Shown: positions 43,874-55,040 of the stretch, in pieces | How positions within the stretch are numbered: position 1 is the stretch's first letter | How the letters are laid out: each line of letters starts with the position of its first letter | NCBI GenBank assembly: GCA_006503535.1 | Contig: QYRS01000001.1 | Location: forward strand, 2,108,001-2,172,000 | From: Arthrinium phaeospermum | Taxonomy: Eukaryota; Ascomycota; Sordariomycetes; Amphisphaeriales; Apiosporaceae | Length of the DNA: 64,000 nt | Direction of reading: 5' to 3' | The notes under the pieces: model-generated | The model's database searches: none | Told to the model about the DNA's origin: nothing | What the model saw: only the letters and a program-made list of their open reading frames with translations | Program-made: the position numbers and the translations under genes

Positions 43874-44476
43874 ATGGCTGCCAGCACGTCCGCTTCCCCC
43901 ATCATCCATCCCAGAGATGCAAAGTATTTGCGCGACCGAGGAAATCTTTCAGGGCCTGACGAAAATGGGTTTCTTCGAATCCACAAGGGGCCTCTCGACG
44001 AAGCATTTGGCCTGTACTTCGACGGTTCCGAATATTCCGATCCGTCCACCGCCTTCGATCTGATCCCGGCATCGCTGGTATCCCGTGCTACGTTGGTCTT
44101 CATCGGCTTCTCCGAGCCGACCGCAGAACTGCTTTGGGCCCGGTGGCTTCTCCATGACCACCAACAACACCCCCTGGTCCAGGTTGGTGACGACGACACC
44201 CTCTATGTTAATTCGTTCCTCGTCTTCGCCCTCGGAGCAATTTCATCCAAAACTGTGTTCTCCTACCCCAGCACAGTTTATCGGGTCGCGAACCCTGACG
44301 ACTCCGAGGAGCACTGGCGTCGAACGCTCAACTGGTATGGTCTACGAACAGTATTCATTGAGGCTGTTCTTGACCCCGATTATGGGGAGCGACCAGCGAG
44401 TGATATATTGGTCATGAGGGTACTGCACAAGAGATATGAGCATCTGGTCAAACTCCGTAATTTCTCTCATGGGTGA
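43874..44476 (+). CDS. Hypothetical protein of 200 residues
   Basis: Start placed at ATG 43874 (CAAATGGC context), giving MAASTSASPIIHPRDAKYLRD. The frame stays open upstream to ATG 43751, but that extra part is hydrophobic and irregular and probably untranslated. The protein is globular in composition, with EHWRRTLNWYGLRTVFIEAV near its end and VMRVLHKRYEHLVKL at the C-terminus. There is no signal peptide and no known domain. It could be a lineage-specific protein. Confidence 0.55.
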   Translation: MAASTSASPIIHPRDAKYLRDRGNLSGPDENGFLRIHKGPLDEAFGLYFDGSEYSDPSTAFDLIPASLVSRATLVFIGFSEPTAELLWARWLLHDHQQHPLVQVGDDDTLYVNSFLVFALGAISSKTVFSYPSTVYRVANPDDSEEHWRRTLNWYGLRTVFIEAVLDPDYGERPASDILVMRVLHKRYEHLVKLRNFSHG

Positions 44477-44799
44477 GAATTCAGCAGATCCAGGAGCAGT
44501 CTGGATAGTGTAAGACTAGTACAGGCTTAGAATTATCCATTCTACTAGGTTTGGAAAGATGGTGTATGGGAATAGTTGACGATAATGGCACAAGGGGCAA
44601 TGGGACGGGATCATATCGTTTCAGGGGCGGGGATAAAGTAAGTACGCCATTGTGCTGCTAGCTGAAAGTACGCAAGTGGCACCAAACAAGTTTTGCTGTT
44701 CTGACCTGACATAAACTAAGGGTGAAAAAAAAGAAGAAAAAAAGCCCCCAGTATACAGTATACACAGATTCCTTCCAACAAACCTCATATAGCACACAC

Positions 44800-46461
44800 T
44801 TATGCATCCCTGGCGAATATCTCGCCATCAACAGATGTTTCATCTAAGTTCCAGATAATATGCTTCACCAGTCCTGTAGAATCTCTCTCGAAACGAAGCA
44901 ACCACGCGGCAGCAATGTAATGAAATAACCCACGCCGTGTACGTTCTTCGGCTGACGGCAAGAAGATAAAGGTATCATAGTGGTAATGTGAAAGCACATG
45001 CTCCTGATCTGAAAAGCCAGCAATATTGAACCGTAACACACCGTCGGCCTCGTATACTTTGAGATACAGTGCCCTACTTGCATGCCAGTACGTCCCAACC
45101 AGGTCCTGATACAGAGGCTCGCGCGTACCCTGCTTACGGCCATCCTCGAGGGTTTTCTTGATCTTGGAATATGAGCTCCTCCATTCTTTGGCAGCCTGCT
45201 CCGCAAACGGCACCATGTCGACTGGAGTCTCCACACCCAGGATCTCCTGGAGGAGTGTCTGAGCGACCCAGTCGGCCGTATCTCCCTGCGCGATGGAGTT
45301 TGTAAGGACCACGATAACAGTTTCGTGTCGGGGGACAAGCATGTAGCAGTGGTTGTAACCGGTGCCACCTCCATTGTGATAATACACTACATCAGATGTA
45401 GGCTCACCCACAATCGGCATGGCATTGAGTAGAAGCGGATTGAAGCCTATCTTCCCAAGCTGTGAAGGGGTGGTTACTTTTGCAAATCCAAATGCATAAA
45501 GCTCGTCCAGTGTGCGCGTCTTATTCATGATGGCGTGGCCCGTTAGGATGGTATCCAGTCCCTCCAGCGGAGGTACCTCAGGACCGAATACAGAGAGAAG
45601 TGTGCGACCCCATGAAAGCAGATCGTGAACAGTGCTTCTAATACCACCGGCAGATACCATCAGCTCCCCATCCCTGAGTTGGGAGTCGTTGACGCGCACT
45701 GGTGTCTTGTCTTCAAGGATCATGTATGGTAGCGCCGTCGAGTCTGGAGGTATCTCGGCGTCGATAGCGGTAGTTTCATTGAGGGACAGTTTGTTGAGGA
45801 TTTGGGCGGCCAAAGCGTTACCCCAAGACATGTTGGTCACTCGCTCGGTAATTTCCCCTGCAAGGGCGTACATCCAATTGTTGTACATCCACTCTGTTCG
45901 GAGGGGATAAATCGGCTTCAAATGGTTGCAAGCCGCGACGGTTCGCTCTTTGGGAATAACAACGCGCGAATTCGCTCCAAGCCAAAGTGCATCTAGTCGT
46001 ATAAGACCCGTCTGATGAGATAGAAGATCCGTCAATCGAATTTTGCTTGTGAGTGAAGTGTCGGATTGGAAATCAAGCTCAGGGATGTAAGTGGTGAGAG
46101 GTTCATCCCATTTCAGGAGTCCTTCATTGGCGAGCTGTGCAATCATGACGGCGGTGAAGGCTTTGGTAAGCGAGGCAAGAGGATAGCGCGAGCTGGCGTT
46201 GGCTACCAGACGCTGCTCTACGTCTGCAAAACCAAAGGAGCGATTGAACACCACTTCGTCATTGCTCATGACGCCAATAGACATGCCGGCTGTCCCGGAG
46301 ATTCCCATTAGGGTCTCGATTTGGGGGACAACAGCGTTTAGTTTGCGGCGAAGTTCTGGGCCGCGTGTTGCCGCCTGTTGAGAATACAGAGGGGCTTGAT
46401 AATTCCAATGCCCAAGGACGCTAGCGCTGGTGCATAGCAGCAGAAGAAGATGCAATTCCAT
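44800..46461 (-). CDS. Secreted class-C beta-lactamase-like serine hydrolase
   Basis: Start at ATG 46461 (MELHLLLLLCTSASVLG, a signal peptide); an in-frame ATG 31 codons upstream is less likely because it would bury that signal. The protein has 553 residues in one exon. The active-site Ser and Lys are in SLTK at residues 97-100. The second motif Y-x-N is WMYNN near residue 205, and the third motif is HNGGGTG near residue 345, the H-x-G variant found in esterase-like members. After the catalytic domain an extra C-terminal domain of about 150 residues follows, as in many fungal homologues (YYHYDTFIFLP). Relatives include esterases, D-aminopeptidases and LovD-like acyltransferases; the secretion signal favours a hydrolase acting outside the cell. 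The substrate is unknown. Confidence 0.85.
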   Translation of the reverse strand: MELHLLLLLCTSASVLGHWNYQAPLYSQQAATRGPELRRKLNAVVPQIETLMGISGTAGMSIGVMSNDEVVFNRSFGFADVEQRLVANASSRYPLASLTKAFTAVMIAQLANEGLLKWDEPLTTYIPELDFQSDTSLTSKIRLTDLLSHQTGLIRLDALWLGANSRVVIPKERTVAACNHLKPIYPLRTEWMYNNWMYALAGEITERVTNMSWGNALAAQILNKLSLNETTAIDAEIPPDSTALPYMILEDKTPVRVNDSQLRDGELMVSAGGIRSTVHDLLSWGRTLLSVFGPEVPPLEGLDTILTGHAIMNKTRTLDELYAFGFAKVTTPSQLGKIGFNPLLLNAMPIVGEPTSDVVYYHNGGGTGYNHCYMLVPRHETVIVVLTNSIAQGDTADWVAQTLLQEILGVETPVDMVPFAEQAAKEWRSSYSKIKKTLEDGRKQGTREPLYQDLVGTYWHASRALYLKVYEADGVLRFNIAGFSDQEHVLSHYHYDTFIFLPSAEERTRRGLFHYIAAAWLLRFERDSTGLVKHIIWNLDETSVDGEIFARDA

Positions 46462-46554
46462 GATCGCGTGCCTGCTATTGACCCCTTGAGTTGCCAGCAT
46501 GCGATGGGTTTTGTTGTATCGAGATGGAAGAAGACTGTATTCGTTGGTCAGCAC

Positions 46555-48167
46555 GATGGCACAAGGCTCTGAGGACAGCAGTCACAAGCCCCCTCCCCGA
46601 AGGTCACGTGAATCTGGACTTACCCTAGCCTGTTTTTGAACGTAATATGTGTATGAAACAGTTATTTAAATCACGATTGTACTTGAGATAGATTACGGTT
46701 CAGGGCGGACTTGTTTCTCAAACCAAATGCAAGATGGATTGAATCCCTTTCGATATCGCGAAAGCTTGGTTGAAACTGCTACAAGGGTGCCCTGCACAAA
46801 TTGTGGCAGTTGGCAGTTGGTGCATGATAGCGCCCGGGATGATCCCGAAGAGCCGCCTGTTGTGCGCAGCTCATGTTCAGTTAAACCAGGCCTTGATGCA
46901 ACTTGTGTACATGGGCCGGGATAAGAAGGAGGCGCATGCATGCATTGTGCATGATTCTGATGCACTACAACAGGCTTTGGCTATAATATGCAGACTTTCG
47001 CCCGACAGTGCCGACTAGATATGTAAGTGTGCCCTAACTTTACCTTGGATTGATGCCTAACGCAAGGCTGCCAAATCACGCCGCTCTCACTGCTCATGCA
47101 ATTTGTGTCGAATGGCCGCCAGGTTCATTGCAGATCATATTTCGGATCAAAGGTAGACAAGATTCGACAATTTGAACCGAAATAAGGGAACCACAAAGCA
47201 GATTACCAGCCTGCATGGTGCATGGACTTTTTCAACTCGGTGTGGCTCGATTCAAGGGATGATAGTCACTTTTCTTCCCTCCGACTCTGTCTCAATTCCA
47301 GTACGTGCTACGTGGCAGTGGTCTTTCAGACCAAGCCAGGAGGCCGTCCAATGTGTGGTCATTTTCTGCGTCCAGCAGAGTCAGCCCATCGGAGCCTTCT
47401 TCGAACAGATCACAGATCTTTCTGATGAACGCCACCACCATGGCAAGTGAGTTATGATCAGAGTCGCCCATTTGACGCCTTTACAGGTCTGGTATAGTTT
47501 CAGCTTCCAGTCGGGCACATTGACAGTGTATGGAATTGTCATATGCGCCTCCAACGAAGTCGAATGTGATGAAAGGCATGCTGGTGCAAAACGCCTTTCT
47601 AGTACTTCTCACCTAATGCCACGCATTTCCAATGGAATAGATGATGCCTCATCCACTGGCTGGGTACCTAACCACGTTGGGTACAAAACAGACGCCATTG
47701 CATCAATATGTTCGGTGAACATGCTAGGAAAGGATTTAATAGGGAACCGAAAGCCTGAACGGTGACGCCTTGCCATTCTTTTCATTGCTGCCACGATGCC
47801 TAAACGGTCAGCGCAGCTGGTGTACATCCTGCTACATCACCCAAAATACAAAATGACAAAACCAATCTTGGTCGTGGAGAACTCCAATCCCCTTTCCGTG
47901 CTGGCATCCACTGGCACAGTCTGATCGAACTGAATTCATTGAAGTGATGGGACAGCTTCACTAAGCTTAGTTCTTTGGATTGTACGAATCCTTCCCACCC
48001 CTTTTCTTGTCCCCCTTATCTCCCCCAAACCTTCCTATGACGTCTTCTGTGCCCAAATTACTTCGAATCGACATCCTCAAGTTTCCAGTAGGATTATGAA
48101 ACATACGACACCGCTTTACACGTCTTACACCTGAACGGAACCAGTCTCTTAAACGCAGGAATGTCAT
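46555..48167. other. Intergenic region
   Basis: No gene supported. A 65-codon frame at 46727-46924 contains CTNCGSWQLVHD but has no other support. A second frame at 47172-47450 has no recognised content. Confidence 0.35.
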
Positions 48168-48179
48168 TTGTGTGTTGGG

Positions 48180-51100
48180 ATGTCTTCTTGTCGGGCAGAA
48201 GTGACAGGGCCTCAACTCATGCAGGCCGTCCCAGATCCACCAGGAACCCGGAATGACTTCAACATTGCCATTATATGTGCTCTCAGAAAGGAAGCGGATG
48301 CGGTTGAAGCTCTATTCGACGAGCATTGGGTTGCGCCGTACTACGGGAAAGCGCCAAACGATAAGAATGCTTACTCAGTTGGTGCGATCGGTTGTCATAG
48401 AGTGGTGCTTGCCTGGATGCCAGATGCGGGAAAGTCCAGCGCTGCAATGGTTGCTAAAGATTGCATGAAGAGCTTTCCCAATGTGAGCCTAGGGCTTGTT
48501 GTTGGTGTCTGTGGTGTCATCCCTCGTTGGGTTGATGCCGACCAAGAAGAGCACAGTATCGCCCTCGGCGATGTCATCATCGGCAAAGCAGTTGTTCAGT
48601 ATGACCTTGGGCGAAGACTCCCCGAGAACTTTACACGCAAGGAGTCATTGCTTTCCACGCTTGGTCGCCCAGATTCAGAAATACGCTCACTGCTACGCAA
48701 ACTGGAGGGGCTTCGTCATCGCAGAGAGCTTCAGCATAATATGGCAACATACCTCGATTTACTCCAGAAGGATCCAGAGCTACGGGCTGGGTACCCTGAT
48801 GCTAAGCAAGACACACTTGTTGTAGCGAAGGGTGCAGACTCCTTTTCAGAACCACTGCCGAGTGTCCATTTTGGGATGATTGCTTCTGGGGACACTGTGA
48901 TGATGTCGACTGAGGAACGGGACAAGATTGCACGACAGGAGGGTATTATTGCTTTCAAGATGGAGAGTGCTGGGGTGTGGGATGTTTTGCCATGTGTTGT
49001 GATCAAGGGCGCCTGCGATTATGCGGACCAACATAAGGACAAGTCATGGCAGCGATATGCGGCAGCTACTGCGGCAGCTTGTATGAAGGCCTTTCTTACC
49101 CAGTGGGGACCTTCATCTTACCAAGGTGTGTGACATCCTACCGTTACATAACCAAGCCAAATGTCTGATCATCAACTTTGTAACTAACATGGGACCCATT
49201 CGAGGCACAGAAGTTACTCAAATATCTGCAAATAGGGACCTTTCGGAACTGTTATTGGTACACAATCACCTGTTTTCAAATAGCGGTGAGACAAACGATC
49301 ATTTGAGTGATGATGAGGAACAACATTCGCTAAGATACATCATGTCGAACTCTAGGCACCAACCCAAGTCGTGCAACAGCAAGAATCGGAGGAAAGAGAA
49401 AACGTGAAGAGCTATGCGTTCCCCCTATTGCCCCTCAGACCGTGTGCCTAGCCAAGAAGACATTTCGTGTACCACGGAACTGCGACAGACTCTTCACTGG
49501 ACGCACTAGAGAACTCGACAAGATACACAATCATTTGACCACGTCAACGTCGATGGGCCACAGAACTATAGCAATTCAAGGGCTTGGTGGAATGGGGAAG
49601 ACACAGATCGCGCTTCAATATGCCTTTCAATGCAGAGACTTGTACCAAGGTGTCTTCTGGGTCAGAGCTGAAGATACTGCAGTCATGCAGCAAGACTTCG
49701 CGCAGATTGGTAGGGATCTCAATGTAGGAAATGTCGACAAAGCGGGAGATATCAAGTCACTTGTACAGGCTGCCAAGGAATGGCTCTCGAGTACTGGTAC
49801 GTACCTGTTATATGACCACATCTATCCTTTTACTAACTCTATATAGAAGAGAAAGTCCTTCTTATATTCGACAATGTTGATGGAGTGGAAAGCATTGGCG
49901 ACTATTGGCCTACCGGCGGACACGAGTCAGTCATTGTGACAACACGAGACAGAAATGTTGCCGAAAACCTTTGTGATCGTACAATTCCATTGGAGGGATT
50001 TCCGCATGACATCGCCATTGACCTGTGGAACCGGACAGGTGCTGAGAAGAGTGACCCTAGTCTCATTGCTGAACTTGTCCGCGAGTTGGGCGGAATGCCT
50101 TTGGCAATACGCCAAATAGCAAGTTACATGGCACAGACGTGTGACAGCTTGGAGCATGTCTTGTATACTTTACGCTCAGAACGATCTGAGCAGCTCTACT
50201 CAGACAAGCAGAGCATTAAGAAGTTTGGATACTCGTGGACACTGTCGAAGTGTTGCGATCTTTCTATTGGCCTTCTCTCCCCGGACGACAGATATCTCCT
50301 GAGCATCATTGCGTTCTTCCAAACCGACGAAATGCATGAGAGTCTCATTTTACAAGGCTGTTCAACAATTCCTGCCTTGGCGCATCTGGAGGATGATTTG
50401 GAATGGAATAAACAGGTCCGGACACTTGGAACACATGACCTTATCAGCTTCAGGACAACTGATTCGGGACGAGTGCTCCGAATGCACCGGGTCATCAAGC
50501 GACATGTTCTCCACATGGCTTCCAATGCCACTTCGTCTTCTATGAGAGCCTTCCGCGATGCCGTCACTCTGTTGAGTCACGTTTTCCCCCCAAGACCCAC
50601 AGATGGTGGGACCATGTCGAAGTCTTGGGTAAAAGGCGATGAATGGCTTCCACATGTGCTTGCACTTAAAGCAGTCGAGAGCACCTTGAACCTGAAGCAC
50701 AAGGATTACCCCGATTCATACGGCGAGGTTCTGTGTGACTGTGCCTGGTACATGTGGGAACGTGATATAGAACAAGCGATGGAGGTTTGTGAATATGCTG
50801 TGAAAGTATGTTTCACGATCCTCAAGGGCAGGGCCTCTGATCGACTCTGTTCCGATATTCTCACTGTTTACGGTGCCTTGAACCTTCCTGCGTTTCAAAC
50901 TAGGTCCAAAGCTAAGTCCCTATTCCGGCAAGCTCTTGAAATATGGCAAAAGCATATGAGGGCTGATCCGAATCCTTCGAGCAACGACCAACGCATGCTT
51001 GCCAATCTGTACAACAACACGGGTGCTGGCAAGCTGCTATTCCATAAATGGGATAAGGCATACAATCTGTTTCAAGCTTCCCTCGAGATCAAACAAAAAT

Positions 51101-51811
51101 TGGGAAATGAAAAAACAATGCCATACGACTTCAGCCTGAGCTTTTACAACATATGTCGGGTTCAAGCTGGTAAAGGATTACTCAACGAAGCATTAAGGAA
51201 CTCCAAAAAGGCCCTCGAGCTGACAGAAGCCTCCAATGGTCCGGATGATTTCAGAACAAACCAGTTCCGGTTCACATGCGCTGACCTTCATGTAAGCTGT
51301 GGAAAACTGGAGGAAGGCCTGAAGATGCACCTTGAGACATTGGCCATCCGCAGAAGGACACAAGGTGATGATAACAACCACACAGGAGTGAGCTACTATG
51401 GCTTGAGCTGTGTCTTTCACCTTATGAAGTTATTGGCTGATGCTTTGTAAGCCACACATTTCATTCCACTTTTCCCCTTCGCAGATCTTATCCTATACCG
51501 AAAGATCTTCTTCTATACCGAAAAACACAGTACCTTACCCTCTACAAGCCATAGAAGCCTGCTGACGCTTCAACAGGGAACATATCGACCAAGCAATCCG
51601 AATATTCACCAAAATCATGGGCGCAGAAGACCGGGTTGCCAGGTCACATTTCAGGAAGAGTCTCATTCTTCATGAGATGGGAAGGAAAGAAGAGTCTCTA
51701 AGAAGTCTTCAGTGTGCGAGAAGCTTCCGAATTTTACTGACTGGAGATGTCGATGGAAATAACGACTGCATGGAGACATATGATACCCTGGTTTCATTCT
51801 ATAATAGATAG
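48180..51811 (+). CDS. NLR-like receptor: nucleoside-phosphorylase-like domain, NB-ARC, TPR-like repeats
   Basis: The N-terminal domain (48180-49131) is a purine-nucleoside-phosphorylase/UDP-phosphorylase-like fold: FNIAIICALRKEADAVEALFD at the start, LGLVVGVCGVIP in the middle, and FKMESAGVWDVLPCVVIKGACDY near its end, the usual sensor arrangement in fungal NLRs. An intron or two between 49131 and 49325 leads to a basic linker (IGGKRKREE) and the NB-ARC: P-loop GLGGMGKT near 49585, Walker B VLLIFDNVD near 49860, GGMPLAI near 50090 and MHR in place of the MHD motif near 50480. Introns lie near 49801-49847 and 51449-51577. The C-terminal part has helical repeats with TPR character (DKAYNLFQASLEIKQKL), extending to YNR at 51811. 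Such fungal STAND proteins are thought to act in non-self recognition and regulated cell death. The whole frame set is intact. The exact exon borders between the first two domains are uncertain. Confidence 0.8.
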
Positions 51812-51956
51812 CAGAACTACTTCAATGGCAGACTATGCGAAGCCCTATGAGAATACCAACGCTCTACACTCGATACTCCGTCTCAGTCGATAGTTCTCCG
51901 GCAGGTTCTTCTGCCGGATATCCGAAGAGGAGTGGATACAGGCTTGATAAGTTCTG

Positions 51957-52910
51957 TCAGCCCCTTGTCATCGTAAAAACAGCCTGGCTCTTACCTTTAG
52001 AACTTTCATCACGAGCAGTGTCCCAACTTTTGAAAAGAACTCCCTCGTGGCTGTTCATAGTGCTCTGGTAGTACCATTTGTTGGCTGGATTGTAGGCTGC
52101 ATAGTAGACGTCTCCGACAAAACGACGGGATACCTGATCGACAGCAACCAATTGGTCTGCCTTCACTGTACGAGCATCGCAAAGGATGAGCGGCCAATTC
52201 TGCACATCGTCATACATTGGTCTCCAGAAACTGTCCTCGCTTGTCAAAAACACATCAACTTGGCATTGATCCTATAACTTACTTGATCATTTGAATCCTT
52301 CCTTGCATGAGCTTCTCTGCATCCTGAGGTAGCTCCGCCTTCACTCTTTTTAGTAACGTGAACTCAGTCGTGTCTATTCAGTTAGTTGCTGGCAAATAAA
52401 GGGCTTTGACTGCTGAGCATACCGACATGTGCGATGATCGACGGTGCCAAGAAGAATTTGCGATCTTGAACCTGGGATGGAGAAACCTTTTCAGGGTCCT
52501 CATCCGTCAACTCTCTTCTAATCTAAGAAGCATATGTTAGTAAGTGACCGACACTATCGGGATTACCGTAAACGAACCCTCCAATCATATATCATGACTC
52601 TGTTGGCGTATGGTAGGTGTTCTCGAATAACATCCTCGACTTGTGGCAGGTAATCCTTGACAATGCGGCTTTCATCATCAAAGGATCGGAACGACTGATG
52701 ATGAGTGACAAATTTGAAGCCCTGTTCTTCAAGGCTAAACTCGCCTTCACGCCCTCTCACGTCTTGAACAGGTATGTTCTGTACATTCTCGACCACTACG
52801 TTGGTAGTCTTAGCATCTTCGGGCTTTCCAATGAAAAGCCAGAATGGCTTCTCCGTCTTATAAAGATCTATCGGCTTCAAGAAGTTGATATCTGCAGATG
52901 CGGGTGCCAT
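51957..52910 (-). CDS. AsaB/CmcJ-like hydroxylase-desaturase family protein
   Basis: Start at ATG 52910 (MAPASADINFLKPIDLYKT); an in-frame ATG at 52991 is an alternative. Introns with good signals follow: near 52580-52524 (branch TTACTAAC), near 52427-52377 and near 52270-52240. The first half has INFLKPIDLYKTEKPFWLF and, later, EEQGFKFVTHHQSFRSF. The second half has WRPMYDDVQNWPLILCDART, then FVGDVYYAAYNP and WYYQSTMNSHEGVLFKSWDT. This order is characteristic of the family that includes AsaB, CTB9-like proteins and the CmcJ component of cephamycin methoxylation, which are 2-oxoglutarate-dependent dioxygenase-like and act in specialised metabolism. The typical His-rich iron ligands are not obvious in these proteins, so the reaction is uncertain. 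The frame set is intact. It is convergent with the NLR gene, about 150 bases from it. Confidence 0.75.
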
Positions 52911-53589
52911 GGCTGGACAACCTGCCTGTTGAGCAATCCAGATGTGCTGCACAAACAAGTCTTGTGTTGAATCGAACTTGAGGGACGCCAAAGTGAGTGA
53001 GCACCATGCGGCTCAGTGTTCCCTCCGTTAGGTCTCCATTGAGCCAGGCAGTGAGTCATCAGGCTGGACTCAATACAACAGCATCCTGGTCTTCGCACTG
53101 CCTTGGTATGATGCTAGTGGCGGGCGGGGTACGCAGACTGACAAGGATCCCAGAATTACAAGCTTGAGAGCCTGGTCTGATATGCATACAAGTGCATTAA
53201 CATGCATGTGTACCTTAGCCTATAGAGTATCAACACGTCCTCTCTGCGTGGCGGTCTGCGCCTTGTGGAAGTCTTCAAAAAAGTCGACATCGTTCGAGTT
53301 TGAGCCAAGTAGCGTGATTAATGCAAGGCTAGACCTATAAAACGCTATTATGCCTTGCATTGCAAGTATTACTGGTATTGACATGTATCTAAGTGTATCT
53401 ATAATGGATCTGCATTATGTGGAGGGTGGCATACCTGCCATTCATACCACTTGCCCGGATGAATATATAATTGAGTAAATTGTCTGGCATCAGTATTACA
53501 CTAGCATACTTTCATCCTCATATCCCATATCTGGCTACCTCCTACACACTTGACCAGTCGCATGAGAAAATCTGAAGTCTTGTGACAAT
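52911..53589. other. Intergenic region
   Basis: A 10-bp inverted repeat (AATGCAAGGC...GCCTTGCATT) lies around 53321-53362. No gene is supported. Confidence 0.4.
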
Positions 53590-54198
53590 ATGCAACCCAA
53601 CCCCAAGCAGCCGCAGACCCAGCGACTAGAGACCCAGCAGCCACAGTCCCAAGAGCCAAAAGCCGAGGGCCCACAGTCCCAGCAGCTACAGGCCCAGCAA
53701 CAAGACCAGCAGCCACAAGTTCAAACGCAATCACACACCCAGATCCAACAGCCCCAATCCCAACAGCCACAGAACCAGCAGCTACAGACTCAGCAGCAGC
53801 CACAGATTCACAGGCTGTCGCAGAACCAGCAACAGTCACAGATACAACAACAGTCACAGAGTCAGCAGTCACAGACCCAGACATCACAAACTCAGCTGCC
53901 ACAGACCCAGACTCAACTTCAACAGGCCCAGCAATTACAGGCCCAGAAACTACAGGCCCAGCAACCACAAGTTCAGGATCCGAACTCCCCGAAGGCAAAG
54001 ACCCAGCACACCAAGACACAACAGCCCCCGAATCCGCAGGACTCATTCAGCAGTGTGGCTCCGCCAACTCTTCCAGGACAACAGCAGCCATGGAAGCAGT
54101 GGTATAGCCCCGACGAGCTTGATACAGAACAGACGCATCCCAACGACCATAAGCCGCAGCATTGCATCAATCTTACTCAGGCTGTCACGGCGGTATGA
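53590..54198 (+). CDS. Low-complexity Gln/Pro-rich repeat ORF, coding status uncertain
   Basis: A 202-residue frame from ATG 53590 is made mainly of Gln with Pro, Ser, Thr and Leu (for example QQPQSQQPQNQQ) up to about residue 140, and then a less repetitive end containing PWKQWYSPDEL. The DNA is a run of degenerate 15-18 bp units built on CAGCAGCCACAG. The same DNA is also open in a second plus-strand frame that reads like a mucin (TGPATTSSGSELPEG, many ATDPA units) and on the minus strand as Val/Ala/Gly/Ser-rich. That mucin-like frame has a TGA just upstream and no ATG, so it would need an upstream exon. I cannot tell which frame, if any, is used. A Gln-rich protein could be a prion-like or scaffold protein; the mucin frame could be a wall protein. 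Confidence 0.35.
   Translation: MQPNPKQPQTQRLETQQPQSQEPKAEGPQSQQLQAQQQDQQPQVQTQSHTQIQQPQSQQPQNQQLQTQQQPQIHRLSQNQQQSQIQQQSQSQQSQTQTSQTQLPQTQTQLQQAQQLQAQKLQAQQPQVQDPNSPKAKTQHTKTQQPPNPQDSFSSVAPPTLPGQQQPWKQWYSPDELDTEQTHPNDHKPQHCINLTQAVTAV
53620..53980. repeat. Degenerate minisatellite of CAG/CCA units
   Basis: Units of about 15-18 bases built on CAGCAGCCACAG with many changes. The length is a multiple of three, which keeps several frames open at once. Confidence 0.75.
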
Positions 54199-55040
54199 AT
54201 TCAGACACTTCAGTCCGACCTACAGTAAGATACCCCAGCAAAGGCCCAACTTTGTTCTTTCTGACTCTATTAGTTGGGTTATTGGATCATCGTATCAGCT
54301 ACCATGCGAAAGGTAGAGCAGTTCAGTTAGCATCTCGCTTAGAGCAAAAAAAAGAAAATAGTTACGTACTTGATCAATGAACGCTTCCAGGCATTCACCT
54401 AGCTATCCGAATAGATACTCGAGTAATTGCATGCAGTAGTGCCAAATTCCAACAATGACTTGCCGTGTGTGAAGCGTACTTCCCTCATTTGCCAAGCAGT
54501 AACGCATGCTGCCTTCATTGCAGAATGATAAGTGCCGGAGGCTACCAGCCTTTGCAGTAGAGACCCCTTAAGAGAGAGCAGTAGAACAAACACAAGGTGG
54601 TCTGGGAAGCGGGTCTTCGCCAGACCCCCGAAAGAGCCTCAAGTTGAGCAAGGCGGATAACCCCCCGTTTTCTTGTGATATGTATGCATGCCCTTGTGCC
54701 CAAATGCCCAAGTATATCGACTTCAAGAGACCTGAAAATACATAGCCTGCATGGTGGCTTGCCAGCCGACAGGTAGCAAACAAATCAATGCCACAGACAG
54801 CTCGCCAGACTTCCATTGGGTTGGCACCGCCTAGTTTTGGGCAACATTGCCCTAACGTAGCGAGTCACACGCATCACTGCCTTACTTCGATCTCAATCTT
54901 CCATGAACCTTGAACAGGCTACACCGAATGGGTTGGCACAGCGTATCATAGCATAATATTACCACTGAAGCCAGGCTACTGTCAACCCAAAGTGAAGGGT
55001 CGAATACAGCTGGAAACCAGAGACTTGAGCACTCTGTTCA
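54199..55040. other. Intergenic region
   Basis: No supported gene. Short frames at 54399-54816 on the minus strand carry no recognised content. Confidence 0.35.

Noticed and set aside
53501..54046. 181-codon minus-strand frame as a Val/Ala/Gly-rich gene
   Set aside because: It is open because the repeat units are multiples of three. There is no signal peptide at its start and no splice support.
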